DNA of 64,000 nucleotides from Erginobacter sp964587835 (GCA_964587835.1 CAZPMN010000007.1:1-64000); one strand, 5' to 3'; positions 34,387-43,870 are shown, numbered from the stretch's first letter. Numbers and translations are program-made. The notes: generated by a model from the sequence alone, not told the origin.

Positions 34387-36987
34387 CTATCTTGACGACT
34401 TGTCCTCCTGTCCGGAGAAGTAATCCTCCATCCAGGCGACGGGATCGGGGGATACTACAACCCGGTCACACCAAACTTCCTGTTCTTCTCCGAAGCCGAC
34501 TCGAAACTCCAACAGATTGTTCAGGTAACCGTTGCGGAAAGGCAAGCGGAATTCATAGTAGCGATCCTGCTCGGGGAAATCCTTCGCCGTCAGGATCCGG
34601 CGGGCCAAGGTCTTCCTCCGGTTGCGGATGTGTACATCGATGACTGCGATGTTTCCCTTGCCGGAACGATTGGCGGCTTTCATCCGGAAAGTTGCCACCC
34701 AGGGTCGGGGGGGGAGATGAATGCCCGGTTCGAGCAGAAGATAACCGGAGGGATGCCGGTCGGGGAAGAAGCCAACCGCTCGGTTTCCGGCGGCAGCCGG
34801 GTCCTGGATGATCTCCCCGGTTGTCCGCAATCCATCTTCAGCCTCCCGGGAAAACTCGTATCTTCTCCGGGCCCACCCCAGCTCCCGGATGAAGTTGGTC
34901 AATCCCGAGTAAATACTATCGAGCCTACTCCAGCTTCCAGAGAATCGGGCCGGCGGCCGGCGGGCGGCCTGGTATTCGCCCGAGTCAGCCGGGTCTTTAA
35001 GCAGACGGTTCTGGCGGGCCAATTGGCCGGGCGCAGTGATAATTTTGACCAGGGCGTCCCTCCCCGAAATCAATTCCACCCGAACACGATAGGAATAGTC
35101 GATGTAAGGGAAGGCAACCCGGGGACGTAACATAAACAGCTTCGGCTCATAGTCATCAACCTCGATCAACTTCCTTTCTCCCCCGACCGTGACAGCCAGG
35201 GTCTCATCGATTCCGGTGGGAAAGATGCCAACTCCAATCAGATCAAGCGAGGCCGGAGCGATAAACAACCTATTGATTTTTTCACCTTCGGATATCCAGA
35301 ATCCGCTCCCGTCTTCGCGGCTCAAATTGTCCGCCAAAATAACAATATTTGGAGACGCGGCGGAGTAATCAAAATTAAAATCCCTCAGAATCGACAACGC
35401 CTGCGAGCGATCCCCCCCCCAATCCCGGAAATCGTAGACCGTAATAACCGGGTTGGCATTCTCGGTCTCGCAGGTCCGGAAGACTTTCCAGCGTGGCCAA
35501 TTCTGCTGCAAATCCCGGTAGAAACTCCCCAACCAACCACCGGACTTTCCGATTAGATGTCCGGAAACGAAGCTGCTGGTGATCAGAAAATCGTAATTTC
35601 GCAGGCGGGAGCCTGACAGGACAGCCTCATGGACAGCGGCGAATTCTTCCACTTCCAAACCGCATTCCGTGAGACCCGGGATATTATCTTCCAGGGCCAA
35701 CCGGCTGCCCGGCGGGATATTTTCGCACAGCCAACGCGAAGCCAGCAGGCGGGTATCCGGAAGCCAGAAGAAGTAATCCATCTGGATAGTCTTTCCCAGC
35801 AGAAATGCTGTTATGGCTATTACCGCGGCGGCGGGAAGAAGGAAGCCGAACTTTCTCCTCTCGATCAGCCGGCGGCTGGCGGAAAGGGCCATCCCCGCAG
35901 CAAAGAGACAGACAAACGGCGCCAGTATGACCGCCTCAGCCAGATCGGTCTTCTTCAGAAAAAAGGTTATCACCAGCAGATGGAGAAAAACCAGGGAGCC
36001 GAGAACCGAGTTTCCTCCTTTGCGACGGAGACAACTTCGGAACAGTCCGAACAGTGCCAGCAGAATGAGAACAATCCCGGCTTTCCCGTTACCCAGGGCT
36101 AGCTTGTTCCCCAGATCCAGAAGATTGTTGAATCCCGTCCGGTAGAACCGGGGACCCGGAAGTCCGAACCCGCTCACATTCCGCAAGTAAAACGGCAGCA
36201 TCTCCAGGGAATACCGGAATCGGTCGATCAGGAAGGGAAAGGCGATCAGGAAACCGATCAGCGCCCCTCCCACCAAGAGAGCCAAGTTCTTGCTCAAAAT
36301 TAACCGGCTGAATTTGACTCTGTCCCGGCGGCAGTTCTCAAGGTGAGCCATCAGTCCGGCAGCCAGTACCACCGTCGCCCCGTAGTGACAGCCGGCGGCC
36401 AGGACTCCGAATAAACCGGAAAACAAGTAATCCCTCCCCCGCCCTTCCTGGATAATCCGCAGCGAGAAGAAAGCGCTCAGGCAGATAAAAAATACCATCA
36501 GGGCATGAGGCCGTACCATATGGGATACCTCGACATGCAGCGGAAGGACGGCGAAAAACAGTGCACTCAACAAGCCGTTACGGTCCCCCCCCCATCTTCG
36601 GCCCATCAGGTAGACCAGGTAGACGGACCCGGCTCCCGCCAGCGCGGAAATCAGCAGGGATAAATTGAACCAACCTGACAGAGAGAAGGCGGCAATTGGC
36701 CGGGCGGAGAAAAGCGTCAGAACCAGATACCTCAAAGTGGAGTAGACGCGCCCGCTCAGAGCGATCAGATACATCGGAAGATGTGGTGCCAGAGCCTTCT
36801 CATAGTATTCCAGGTCCGCTGATAACAATATCTCCCCTCGGGACAGGATGTCGGCCTTTTCCACCAGGGCGATCTCGTCGCGGTCAAAGGAGACCGGGCA
36901 GTAACTTAACCTGAGCCCCCAGATGCGAAGCAGCAGGGCCGTCAGCAGAACAACTCCCAGTATTAGATTTCTCAACCTTACCTTCAC
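34387..36987 (-). CDS. GT-C (PMT_2/GT39-like) glycosyltransferase with C-terminal beta-sandwich domain
   Basis: This 866-aa protein has ~11 TM helices in the first ~430 residues. The first loop carries the acidic motif 'SFDRDEIALVEKADILSRGE', and the next loop has 'VSHMVRPHALMVFFICLS', typical of GT39/GT83-like transferases. The C-terminal ~350 residues ('VGIFPTGIDETLAVTVGGER' and 'EFRVGFGEEQEVWCDRVVVS') match the tail of the gene just downstream. The GTG start overlaps the stop of the HAD gene (GTGA). It probably glycosylates an envelope molecule in the periplasm with a polyprenyl-phosphate sugar; donor and acceptor are unknown. Confidence 0.82.
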   Translation of the reverse strand: MKVRLRNLILGVVLLTALLLRIWGLRLSYCPVSFDRDEIALVEKADILSRGEILLSADLEYYEKALAPHLPMYLIALSGRVYSTLRYLVLTLFSARPIAAFSLSGWFNLSLLISALAGAGSVYLVYLMGRRWGGDRNGLLSALFFAVLPLHVEVSHMVRPHALMVFFICLSAFFSLRIIQEGRGRDYLFSGLFGVLAAGCHYGATVVLAAGLMAHLENCRRDRVKFSRLILSKNLALLVGGALIGFLIAFPFLIDRFRYSLEMLPFYLRNVSGFGLPGPRFYRTGFNNLLDLGNKLALGNGKAGIVLILLALFGLFRSCLRRKGGNSVLGSLVFLHLLVITFFLKKTDLAEAVILAPFVCLFAAGMALSASRRLIERRKFGFLLPAAAVIAITAFLLGKTIQMDYFFWLPDTRLLASRWLCENIPPGSRLALEDNIPGLTECGLEVEEFAAVHEAVLSGSRLRNYDFLITSSFVSGHLIGKSGGWLGSFYRDLQQNWPRWKVFRTCETENANPVITVYDFRDWGGDRSQALSILRDFNFDYSAASPNIVILADNLSREDGSGFWISEGEKINRLFIAPASLDLIGVGIFPTGIDETLAVTVGGERKLIEVDDYEPKLFMLRPRVAFPYIDYSYRVRVELISGRDALVKIITAPGQLARQNRLLKDPADSGEYQAARRPPARFSGSWSRLDSIYSGLTNFIRELGWARRRYEFSREAEDGLRTTGEIIQDPAAAGNRAVGFFPDRHPSGYLLLEPGIHLPPRPWVATFRMKAANRSGKGNIAVIDVHIRNRRKTLARRILTAKDFPEQDRYYEFRLPFRNGYLNNLLEFRVGFGEEQEVWCDRVVVSPDPVAWMEDYFSGQEDKSSR

Positions 36988-37577
36988 GGTCGGACCGCTT
37001 CCCCCTTGAGCGCTACTTCGTGCTCACGCAATATCTCCTTGAACAATGCTTCCAGATCCCACCAGGAGCGATCGGTACTTAAGGCGATAATTCCCTGTCT
37101 CCGGTAGGCAGCGAGATCCGAGTCCTTATCCCCAATACCGAAAACGATCCGGTAATGCTCCTGTATCTTCCCAATCTCCCGCGACTTGTAGTCCACCCGG
37201 TTCTCCTGAGGATAGGGTTTGTGGATGATCTTTCCCCGGGGAAAGCCCTGGTGCTCCAGCCATCTCCGGGTCCCCGGCAGCCGTTCGATCGGACGGGAAC
37301 TGAGATAAAACATTTTCACACCGCAACCGTCCAGCCATTGAAGAATCTCCCGGGCACCTGGCAGGGGCCGGTTTCTGCTGGTGATGGTCCCGTCTATATC
37401 GACAACACAGGCCGGGGGACGCGGCGAAGGGTTAAGATAATCCCAGAACCCGTACCCGATCACCAAGAGGATCAGGACAGCGGCGAGACGGCAGAATCCC
37501 TCCGGACCGGGAATTAACCACTTTTTGCCTGTTGGGGACATTCCCATCACATTTGTGTTATCCGATATACGTTTCAT
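36984..37577 (-). CDS. Membrane-anchored HAD-superfamily phosphatase
   Basis: This protein of about 197 aa has one TM helix (FCRLAAVLILLVIGYGFWDYL) followed by a HAD domain. Motif I 'VVDIDGTITSRNRPLPGARE' has both Asp residues. 'MFYLSSRPIERLPGTRRWLE' gives motif II, a Lys lies in 'VDYKSREIGKIQEHY', and motif IV is 'FGIGDKDSDLAAYR'. The pattern resembles polynucleotide-kinase-type or class B acid phosphatases (LNS2/PNKP-like). Which side of the membrane the domain faces is not clear. The start is uncertain: ATG 37577 has an SD with no spacing, and ATGs at 37547 and 37541 are alternatives. It overlaps the GT-C gene by 4 nt, so it may dephosphorylate a lipid-linked product, which is inference. 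Confidence 0.75.
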   Translation of the reverse strand: MKRISDNTNVMGMSPTGKKWLIPGPEGFCRLAAVLILLVIGYGFWDYLNPSPRPPACVVDIDGTITSRNRPLPGAREILQWLDGCGVKMFYLSSRPIERLPGTRRWLEHQGFPRGKIIHKPYPQENRVDYKSREIGKIQEHYRIVFGIGDKDSDLAAYRRQGIIALSTDRSWWDLEALFKEILREHEVALKGEAVRP

Positions 37578-37668
37578 CTCCGCCCGCCCCGGCCGGAAAA
37601 CTTCAACCGGCAACCGGGACGGGCCGCTCAACCGGAACGTATCACACTACCGGTCGGCGGCCAAACCT

Positions 37669-38889
37669 TCAGTTGCCGGCTCCCAGATCAGCCAGAAGAC
37701 GGTGGTAGCGCTGGAGAAAGATCTCCGCGGAATATTCCTTCATATAAGCCTGCCGGCCAGCCTCGGAAAATGACCGACGGCGTCCAGGATCCTCCATTAC
37801 CTCCATCGCCCGAACCAATCCTTCCTCGCTGGTGAACATCAGCCCGGCTCCATGTTCCCGGACCAGTTCGGGAAGCAGGCCCACCGCGGAAGCGATTACC
37901 GGAGTTCCGCAGGATTGGGCCTGGAGGACGGTCAGATTACCCATCTCCGGCCAGACCGAAGGAGCCAGCAGGGCAACTGCATTGGCATAAAGCCATTCCA
38001 GCCGCTCCGGCGCCACATAATCAAGGAACCGAATCCTGGGATCCCCGAGTGCCGCGGCCCGCAACTCCCGGGCCATCGACCCCGTTCCCACCACTACCAA
38101 CCGGGCCTCCCCTTTCTTTCTGCGGAAGGCGGATATCGCCACCTGGGGTCCCTTGTACGGCTCCAGACGGGTCACCAAGAGAAAGAAAGGTTTGAGCCTT
38201 TGGAAATTCTTTTCCGGAGGCGGTCCGATCTCAGCGGTGACCGGCTCGACAAAATACGGCAGGCAGTCCATCCTCCCGGAGAAACCCTCCTCCCGATGCC
38301 TCTTTAGCATATACCGGCAGGGCATGATCAGTGAATCGACGTTTCCGAGCCGGCGGTCGCGGATCCCCGTCCAGCGCCAGAATTGTGGGGGGCGACGATA
38401 GGAGAAGAGGCAGCGGAGACACTCTTTCTTCTTGCAGACCCGCTCCTTCATCTTCCAGAGGTAATGGGTGGGGCAAAAAAGCCAGTAGGTATGCTGGGTG
38501 AAGAGTTTGATCGCCCGACCCAGCTTCAAGATCGATACCCCCCCGAAGAGGGATATGTTGTGGTAATGGATGACGTCGAAATCTTTCTCTAGGACCCGGG
38601 AGATCTTTTGCCGGGTGAAGAACGGACGGCCGAAAAGGTAGGTGAGCATAACCTCCAGCCGACCGAATGGAGAACGGATCCGATGAATCTTGACTCCCGG
38701 ATGGTGGGGGTAATCACCGTCCCGGCGGTCCCGAATCTTGTAGGTGTGGGCCGATCCCGAACAGAGCACCTCCACTCGATGTCCGGCGGCGGCCAGCAAG
38801 TTGGCCAGATGATAGACGTGCAACCCACACCCTCCAGCGTGATAGGGAGGGTAAAAGCTGGTCACCAGGCAGATCCGGAGGCTTCTCAT
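37669..38889 (-). CDS. GT4-family glycosyltransferase with Cys-rich insert
   Basis: This 406-aa GT-B enzyme has N-terminal 'CLVTSFYPPYHAGGCGLHVY' and 'DVIHYHNISLFGGVSILKLG'. The donor domain has 'PFFLLVTRLEPYKGPQVAIS' and 'RLVVVGTGSMARELRAAALG', and the C-terminal motif is 'PEMGNLTVLQAQSCGTPVIASAVG' (positions about 323-346). A Cys-rich insert (FCPTHYLWKMKERVCKKKEC followed by LRC) is common in one GT4 subgroup and could bind a metal. AAGGA lies 8 nt before the ATG, which overlaps the preceding methyltransferase stop (ATGA). It is probably an envelope glycan elongation enzyme; the sugar is unknown. Confidence 0.88.
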   Translation of the reverse strand: MRSLRICLVTSFYPPYHAGGCGLHVYHLANLLAAAGHRVEVLCSGSAHTYKIRDRRDGDYPHHPGVKIHRIRSPFGRLEVMLTYLFGRPFFTRQKISRVLEKDFDVIHYHNISLFGGVSILKLGRAIKLFTQHTYWLFCPTHYLWKMKERVCKKKECLRCLFSYRRPPQFWRWTGIRDRRLGNVDSLIMPCRYMLKRHREEGFSGRMDCLPYFVEPVTAEIGPPPEKNFQRLKPFFLLVTRLEPYKGPQVAISAFRRKKGEARLVVVGTGSMARELRAAALGDPRIRFLDYVAPERLEWLYANAVALLAPSVWPEMGNLTVLQAQSCGTPVIASAVGLLPELVREHGAGLMFTSEEGLVRAMEVMEDPGRRRSFSEAGRQAYMKEYSAEIFLQRYHRLLADLGAGN

Positions 38890-39506
38890 ACCGGGTTTCC
38901 TTCCGGCCGGGCCGAGATTGAGATCATATGGTAACCCCGAAATCCCAGAATCCGGAGGCTGTAGTGACCCTCGGTCCGCGGGACCAGCCCCGCGCCTCGG
39001 ATCAGGGACAGCCATCCGGCCCGGTTTCGGAAATGATCGCCCCGGTCCAACCGCATCAGCAAGCGGTGATAGTACTCGCTCCGGGAGGGGATCAGCGGCT
39101 CCTGGATGATCGCCCGTCCGGAAGGGACGAGCCCCGCCGCGGTTTTCTCCAGGATGAGGGCAGCCTCCCGGTCGGGAAGGTGGTGAAGAAAGGAGTTGAT
39201 CAGGATCAACTCGTAGGGCCCTCCCCAGGCGGCTGCGGCGGCATCGGCCGCTATGAACTCCCGGCCGGGAAAACGCCGGCGGGCGGCGACGATGTAAGCC
39301 CGGTTGATGTCGATTCCGGTATAGCGGGATTGGGAAAAGAGTTCAACGCTGTTTCCGGTACCGCAGCCGAGATCGAGTACGGTCCGGACCGGCCGGCCGG
39401 CGGCGGCGGCGATGGCGCGCTTCTTCGGTCCGTCCACACCGGCGGAGTGCAGGGTATAGACCGCCGGTGAACTCCAGATCTTCTCAATTATCGTGCTGAT
39501 CTTCAT
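38886..39506 (-). CDS. Class I SAM-dependent methyltransferase
   Basis: This 206-aa protein has motif I 'TVLDLGCGTGNSVELFSQSR', followed by 'YTGIDINRAYIVAARRRFPG' and 'ELILINSFLHHLPDREAALI'. A post-motif element 'GLVPSGRAIIQEPLIPSRSE' completes the Rossmann methyltransferase fold. It overlaps the GT-C gene upstream by 23 nt and the GT4 gene downstream by 4 nt, so three genes are coupled. It is likely to modify the same glycan or its lipid carrier. Confidence 0.88.
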   Translation of the reverse strand: MKISTIIEKIWSSPAVYTLHSAGVDGPKKRAIAAAAGRPVRTVLDLGCGTGNSVELFSQSRYTGIDINRAYIVAARRRFPGREFIAADAAAAAWGGPYELILINSFLHHLPDREAALILEKTAAGLVPSGRAIIQEPLIPSRSEYYHRLLMRLDRGDHFRNRAGWLSLIRGAGLVPRTEGHYSLRILGFRGYHMISISARPEGNPV

Positions 39507-41118
39507 CGATAAGAAACCGGTAGAGGACGGCCCGGCGGCCGCGGTAGGTGATTGTGTGCACCGGGGCCAGCTGGGGAGGAGGAGCTGCGCCTTCCAGCAG
39601 GGATGCCAGCGCCGGACGGAGTCGGGGAGTCGTCCAGTCGTTCACCATCAGGTAATCGGCCCCGGTTTCACGGGCGTACTCGAGGATCTCCGGCCAGGAA
39701 CCGGGATAGGTCTGCACGTGGCGAGCGCCGGCGTAAAAGGCGACCCCAAGACGCTGGCTCATCACGGTCGACTCTTCGACCTCTGCCAGGTTGTCCTTCA
39801 TCCAGAGCCCCAGAATTTTATACTCGTACGGAACCCGGCCCGACTTTCCGAAGATCAAGAGAAGGGAGAAGATCAGGCAGGCCGCCAGCAAGCCCCAGGC
39901 CGCCGGGCGCTTGAAAAAATTCCCGGGAGGCCGGGCGACCAAAGCACCGGTGATCATCAGGCCCCAGGAGATATAGGGATAACCGTAGCGGAGCTTTTGC
40001 GAGGTATAAAAATCGGTCAGAAAGAAGTAGGGGATGATCGGCAAGCAGAGGATGAGGACAAAACTGTCCCGAAATGACCATTTCCGGACAGCGATCTTGT
40101 GCGCCAGCAACCCGAGTCCGACGATCACCAGCAAAGCGAAGGCCCAACTGACCGGCCGGGAAGGAAGACCCATCCGAGCGAATTCCTCCGACCGGCCGAT
40201 CGTGAAGAGAACGGCCAGATTGTGGAATAAGCGGCGGACCAGTTCTCCCTTCTCTTCCCGCAGCACCCCTATCAACCCGCCCCGCTCCACCCATTCGGCC
40301 CGAACCTCCTCCGGATAGGCGTAAGCCTGGAAGTTGGCCTCCTCCCAATCCTCGGCGAAGTAGGGGATAAAGGTGAAAGGGGTACGGGCGGACAGGGTCC
40401 AGACCCCAAGGTGGCGGTGGAGGAAAGAGACATAGGGAAAGGCAAGCAGGGAAAAGAGCAGCAGCATCCCCAAACCGGCGGCCAACATCGGCCCCACCCG
40501 CTTTCTCCAGGCCCGTCCGTTTCGGACCAGGAGCGCCAGCGCTCCCAGGGGAAGGAAGATCACACCCTCCGGCCGGGTGAGGTAGGTCAACCCGATCGCC
40601 GTTCCGGCCACGGCGCCGCGGAAGAAACCCGGGCGGACAGCGGTCCGCCAGAGAGCGGTCGCGATCATAAGGTAGAGAGCGGCATAGAGGGTGTCCACTC
40701 TCACCTCGGTTGCTCCGTAGATGAAGGGAGGAAAGACCGCCGCCAAGGCGGCGGCATAAAGGGAGGGCAGGACCCCGAAGAGCGAACGGCCCAGGAGATA
40801 AACCGCTCCGACAACGGCGACCCCGCTTAGGGCCGAGACCAGGAGACCGGCCAGCTCCAAGTCCCCGACAACTCTCCAGATCAACCCGGCCAGAATCGGA
40901 AAGAGGGGGGCGTGGATCGTCTCCGGACGGCTCTGAAAAACGAACCCGGCCCCAGAGAAAAGGTTGCGGCCGGCGGTCAGCAGCCCCACCCCATCCACCC
41001 CGCCGTCGGTCCCGATGAACCGGCAAGCGGCGACCGCCCAGAGCCGAATGAGCAATGAGAAAAGCAAAATCAGGAACAGGGCGCTCCGGAGCCGCAAAGT
41101 AAGGCGATCTTCACTCAT
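39484..41118 (-). CDS. GT-C (GT39/PMT_2-like) glycosyltransferase
   Basis: This 544-aa enzyme has about 10-11 TM helices. Its first loop 'RFIGTDGGVDGVGLLTAGRN' holds the expected Asp, and the second conserved loop 'FPPFIYGATEVRVDTLYAAL' has a Glu-Val-Arg-Val-Asp element, as in ArnT-like proteins. A short C-terminal soluble domain ('YAGARHVQTYPGSWPEILEYARETGADYLMVND', positions about 465-497) is typical and carries none of the long beta modules seen in other GT-C proteins of the window. The ATG is 2 nt after the upstream methyltransferase stop. It should transfer a sugar from polyprenyl phosphate in the periplasm. Confidence 0.88.
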   Translation of the reverse strand: MSEDRLTLRLRSALFLILLFSLLIRLWAVAACRFIGTDGGVDGVGLLTAGRNLFSGAGFVFQSRPETIHAPLFPILAGLIWRVVGDLELAGLLVSALSGVAVVGAVYLLGRSLFGVLPSLYAAALAAVFPPFIYGATEVRVDTLYAALYLMIATALWRTAVRPGFFRGAVAGTAIGLTYLTRPEGVIFLPLGALALLVRNGRAWRKRVGPMLAAGLGMLLLFSLLAFPYVSFLHRHLGVWTLSARTPFTFIPYFAEDWEEANFQAYAYPEEVRAEWVERGGLIGVLREEKGELVRRLFHNLAVLFTIGRSEEFARMGLPSRPVSWAFALLVIVGLGLLAHKIAVRKWSFRDSFVLILCLPIIPYFFLTDFYTSQKLRYGYPYISWGLMITGALVARPPGNFFKRPAAWGLLAACLIFSLLLIFGKSGRVPYEYKILGLWMKDNLAEVEESTVMSQRLGVAFYAGARHVQTYPGSWPEILEYARETGADYLMVNDWTTPRLRPALASLLEGAAPPPQLAPVHTITYRGRRAVLYRFLIDEDQHDN

Positions 41119-41120
41119 TG

Positions 41121-41864
41121 CTACTCTTTCCGGGCCAGGACCAGCAGGGAAGATCCGAAGAGGAACCCCCGCCGCCGCAGCCAGTAGCGCTCGGCGGCAA
41201 AGAGGTTGGTCAGGAGATTGTTAAGCGGGCGAGGCGGGACGCGGAAGGCCAGCTCCTCGCGCCGATGGCCGTATAGTCGGCGCAGGATCTTCTCCAGGAT
41301 CCTGATCAGGACCACCGGGAGGAAGAGGAAGAAACAGAAGTAACTGATCCGCTCGGGAACCACCCCCGCGGCCGCCAGAGTCAAACGCAGCGAACGACGG
41401 GTATAGCGCCGGCGATGCTGATTGACCTCGTCGTGCCAGCTCCAGAGCCAGTGATAGGCGGGGGCGGTCAGAACCAGCCAGCCCCCCGGTTTCAGAAGCC
41501 TCCAATATTCTCTCAGGGCCGCGCGGTCATCGGTGATATGTTCGATCACGTCGAGTGCGATAATCAGGTCAAAAGAGGCGGCCCTGAAGGGAAGGCCCCG
41601 CTCTCCGACCCGGACCAGCCTCCGACAGCCCCGGCGCCGGCAGTAGGCTACCGCCCGGGGAGATATATCCACCCCCACTGTAATTCCATACCGTTCCAGC
41701 TCGCGCAGGGTTCCCCCGGCGCCGCTGCCGATATCAAGAATGAAGGCCGCGGCGGCATCGCCGCAGATACGCTGCACCAGAGAGAGAATTATCTTTCGCC
41801 GAGCCAGAAACCACCAATGGCTCTCCTCGCTCCGGTCGAATATGGAATAGAGTCTATCCTCCAT
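41121..41864 (-). CDS. Class I SAM-dependent methyltransferase
   Basis: This 247-aa protein has motif I 'FILDIGSGAGGTLRELERYG', followed by 'VGVDISPRAVAYCRRRGC', 'FDLIIALDVIEHITDDRAAL', 'WRLLKPGGWLVLTAPAYHWL', and a basic helix 'HDEVNQHRRRYTRRSLRLTL' seen in glycan-cluster methyltransferases. A C-terminal hydrophobic stretch (ISYFCFFLFLPVVLIRILEK) may hold it to the membrane, so a lipid-linked substrate is plausible. It overlaps the epimerase gene by 11 nt. The N-terminal 'EESHWWFLARRKIILSLV' matches the same subgroup. Confidence 0.9.
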   Translation of the reverse strand: MEDRLYSIFDRSEESHWWFLARRKIILSLVQRICGDAAAAFILDIGSGAGGTLRELERYGITVGVDISPRAVAYCRRRGCRRLVRVGERGLPFRAASFDLIIALDVIEHITDDRAALREYWRLLKPGGWLVLTAPAYHWLWSWHDEVNQHRRRYTRRSLRLTLAAAGVVPERISYFCFFLFLPVVLIRILEKILRRLYGHRREELAFRVPPRPLNNLLTNLFAAERYWLRRRGFLFGSSLLVLARKE

Positions 41865-42801
41865 CGCGCCTCTCCGCGCCAGCCGCGATGGTCAGGCGCA
41901 ACCCCTCCTCCAGGCTGATGCGGGGACGCCAGTCAAGAATCCGGGCGGCCCGGGAGTGGTCACCGACGAATCGCCGGATCTCGTTCTCTCGGTAGTGGAG
42001 AGATTCCGGGTCGAGGACAATCCGGCGGCCGAGGCACTCGCCCACCTTCTCCACCAGCTCCCGCAGGGAGATCTCCTCCCCGCTGCCCAGGTTGATGAGC
42101 TCGCCGGACGGACCCCGCAAGGCGGCCCGCAGAAAGCCCTCGACCACATCATCGATATAGGTGTATTCCCGGGTCTGTTCCCCCGCTGTCATCCGTAGGG
42201 GACGGCCGGACAAGCCGGCCGCAATCAGCTGGGGAAGGAAACGTTCCCCGCCCTGGCCGGGACCGTAAACCAGAAAAAGCCGCAGGATCGTAACCGGGAA
42301 ACCATAGGCGGTCGCCCAGGTGCGGCAGAGCAAGGTCGCCAGCGCCTTGCTCAGGGAATAAGGCGAGACCGGGTCCGGGGCCATCTCTTCCCGGAAGGGC
42401 GGGGGGTTTCTCCCATAAATCTCGGCGGTGTCGACCGTCACCAGCCGCTTGCAGGCTGTCTTCTTCAAGGCCTTCAGGAGGTTGAGGGTCCCGCCCAGGT
42501 TGACCGCAAGACATCGATCGATCCCGTCCGCAGACCGGGAAGGGTCGGTGACGGCGGCCAGGTGGAAGACGAAACGGGGGGCAATCCTGTCCGCCAGGTC
42601 CGCCAGTTCCTCCTGCCGGCGGATATCCCGGGGACAAATCTCGATCTTCCCCTCCAGGTCATTTAACCGGGAGAGGTCGGCCCCCGGCCGGACCAGGGCG
42701 CTGACCCGGGCCCCCTCGCCGGCCAGCCGCCGGGCCAGGTGGGAACCGATGAAACCCTCGGCGCCGGTGACTAGAACCGGGATGGAAACAAAATCCGACA
42801 T
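41854..42801 (-). CDS. NAD-dependent nucleotide-sugar epimerase/dehydratase (extended SDR)
   Basis: This protein of about 315 aa has an SDR Rossmann motif 'VLVTGAEGFIGSHLARRLAG', 'VFHLAAVTD', an active site with Ser/Thr in 'LVTVDTAEIYG' and the Tyr-x3-Lys of 'SPYSLSKALATLL'. 'YTYIDDVVEGFLRAALRG' and 'NLGSGEEISLRELV' are the sugar-binding end. It acts on an NDP-sugar. With the RfbF and dehydratase-like genes nearby, a CDP-6-deoxyhexose reductase or epimerase role is plausible. The ATG at 42801 gives the family N-terminus; the longer frame uses a TTG. It is followed by methyltransferase and GT-C genes on the same strand. Confidence 0.88.
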   Translation of the reverse strand: MSDFVSIPVLVTGAEGFIGSHLARRLAGEGARVSALVRPGADLSRLNDLEGKIEICPRDIRRQEELADLADRIAPRFVFHLAAVTDPSRSADGIDRCLAVNLGGTLNLLKALKKTACKRLVTVDTAEIYGRNPPPFREEMAPDPVSPYSLSKALATLLCRTWATAYGFPVTILRLFLVYGPGQGGERFLPQLIAAGLSGRPLRMTAGEQTREYTYIDDVVEGFLRAALRGPSGELINLGSGEEISLRELVEKVGECLGRRIVLDPESLHYRENEIRRFVGDHSRAARILDWRPRISLEEGLRLTIAAGAERRDGG

Positions 42802-42873
42802 CGGCGGGTGCGGGTGATTATTGGCCGGGAAACGGTAAATAGTGATTGGCAAACGGTGTTCGGTAATCGGTAA

Positions 42874-43857
42874 TCAGTGACCCGTGCCGAGGAAACGACG
42901 GTACCATCCGATCGTTTCTTCCAGCCCTTCTTCCAGGGTATGGAGCGGCTTCCAGCCCAGCACCCGCCGGGCCTTGGCCGAGTCGAGGTACTGGTGACGG
43001 ATCTCTCCCTTCACCCGGTCGAGGATTTCCGGCTTAATATCCTGGCGTTCCATCAGTTTTATGATCAAGTTCACCAGTTCCAACACGGTGATCTGCCTCT
43101 CGTCACTGAAGTTGAAAGCCTCCCCCTTCACCCCGGCCTCGGCGGTCTTCTCCGCCTGGAGGAGATATCCGGCCACCGCGTCCTTGACAAAGAAGTAGTC
43201 GCGGATGTACTTCCCATCGCTCCGGATGATGGGCGCCTGCCCATTGTACACCGAACGGATCGTCCCCGGGATGATCCGGTTCCAGTTCAGGTCGCCACCC
43301 CCGAAGAGATTGCCGCAGCGGGTGATACTGACCGGGAGGTCGTAGGTCTCGAAGTAAGCCCGGGCGATCAGGTCGGCGCAACTCTTCGAGACGTCGTAGG
43401 GATGTCTGCCCTGAAGCGGAGCGGCCTCGCTGTAGGGAAGTTTCTCATGGGAACCGTAAGCCTTGTCGCTAGAGGCCACCACTATCCGTTTCACGGTATC
43501 GACCCGCCGGCAGGCCTCGAGCAGGTTCCAGGTCCCCCGGACATTGGACTCAAAGGTGGAGAGCGGGGAGCGGTTGGCGATGCTGACAATGGTCTGGGCG
43601 GCCAGGTGGAAGACGGTGTCAATCTCGTATTCGTTCAGGGCCCTTTCCAAAAGATGGTAATCTTCCACCTCGCCCCGGACCACATTGATCTTCTCCCAGC
43701 AACCCAGCTCCCCCAAATTGGACCGGGGCACCAGATCCCGGACCAGCCCGACCACCTCGGCCCCCTGATCACAGAGAGCCTCGGTCAGCCAGGAACCGAG
43801 CAGCCCGGTGCACCCGGTGACCAATACCCGACGGTCTTTCCAGAAATTATCGGTCAT
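42874..43857 (-). CDS. NDP-sugar 4,6-dehydratase-like SDR (CDP-glucose 4,6-dehydratase type)
   Basis: This 327-aa extended SDR begins 'FWKDRRVLVTGCTGLLGSWL', like RfbG. It has 'TVFHLAAQTIVSIANRSPLS', then 'IVVASSDKAYGSHEKLPYSE' (Ser-Asp-Lys-x-Tyr as in CDP-glucose 4,6-dehydratases) and 'HPYDVSKSCADLIARAYFET' with the catalytic Tyr-x3-Lys. 'RCGNLFGGGDLNWNRIIPGT' is also close to RfbG. A glucose-1-phosphate cytidylyltransferase (45367-46149) lies upstream beyond the repeat island, so CDP-4-keto-6-deoxyglucose is the likely product. Confidence in the exact substrate is moderate because 'SDKAYG' also occurs in related dehydratases. Confidence 0.85.
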   Translation of the reverse strand: MTDNFWKDRRVLVTGCTGLLGSWLTEALCDQGAEVVGLVRDLVPRSNLGELGCWEKINVVRGEVEDYHLLERALNEYEIDTVFHLAAQTIVSIANRSPLSTFESNVRGTWNLLEACRRVDTVKRIVVASSDKAYGSHEKLPYSEAAPLQGRHPYDVSKSCADLIARAYFETYDLPVSITRCGNLFGGGDLNWNRIIPGTIRSVYNGQAPIIRSDGKYIRDYFFVKDAVAGYLLQAEKTAEAGVKGEAFNFSDERQITVLELVNLIIKLMERQDIKPEILDRVKGEIRHQYLDSAKARRVLGWKPLHTLEEGLEETIGWYRRFLGTGH

Positions 43858-43870
43858 AATCTTGAATCCC

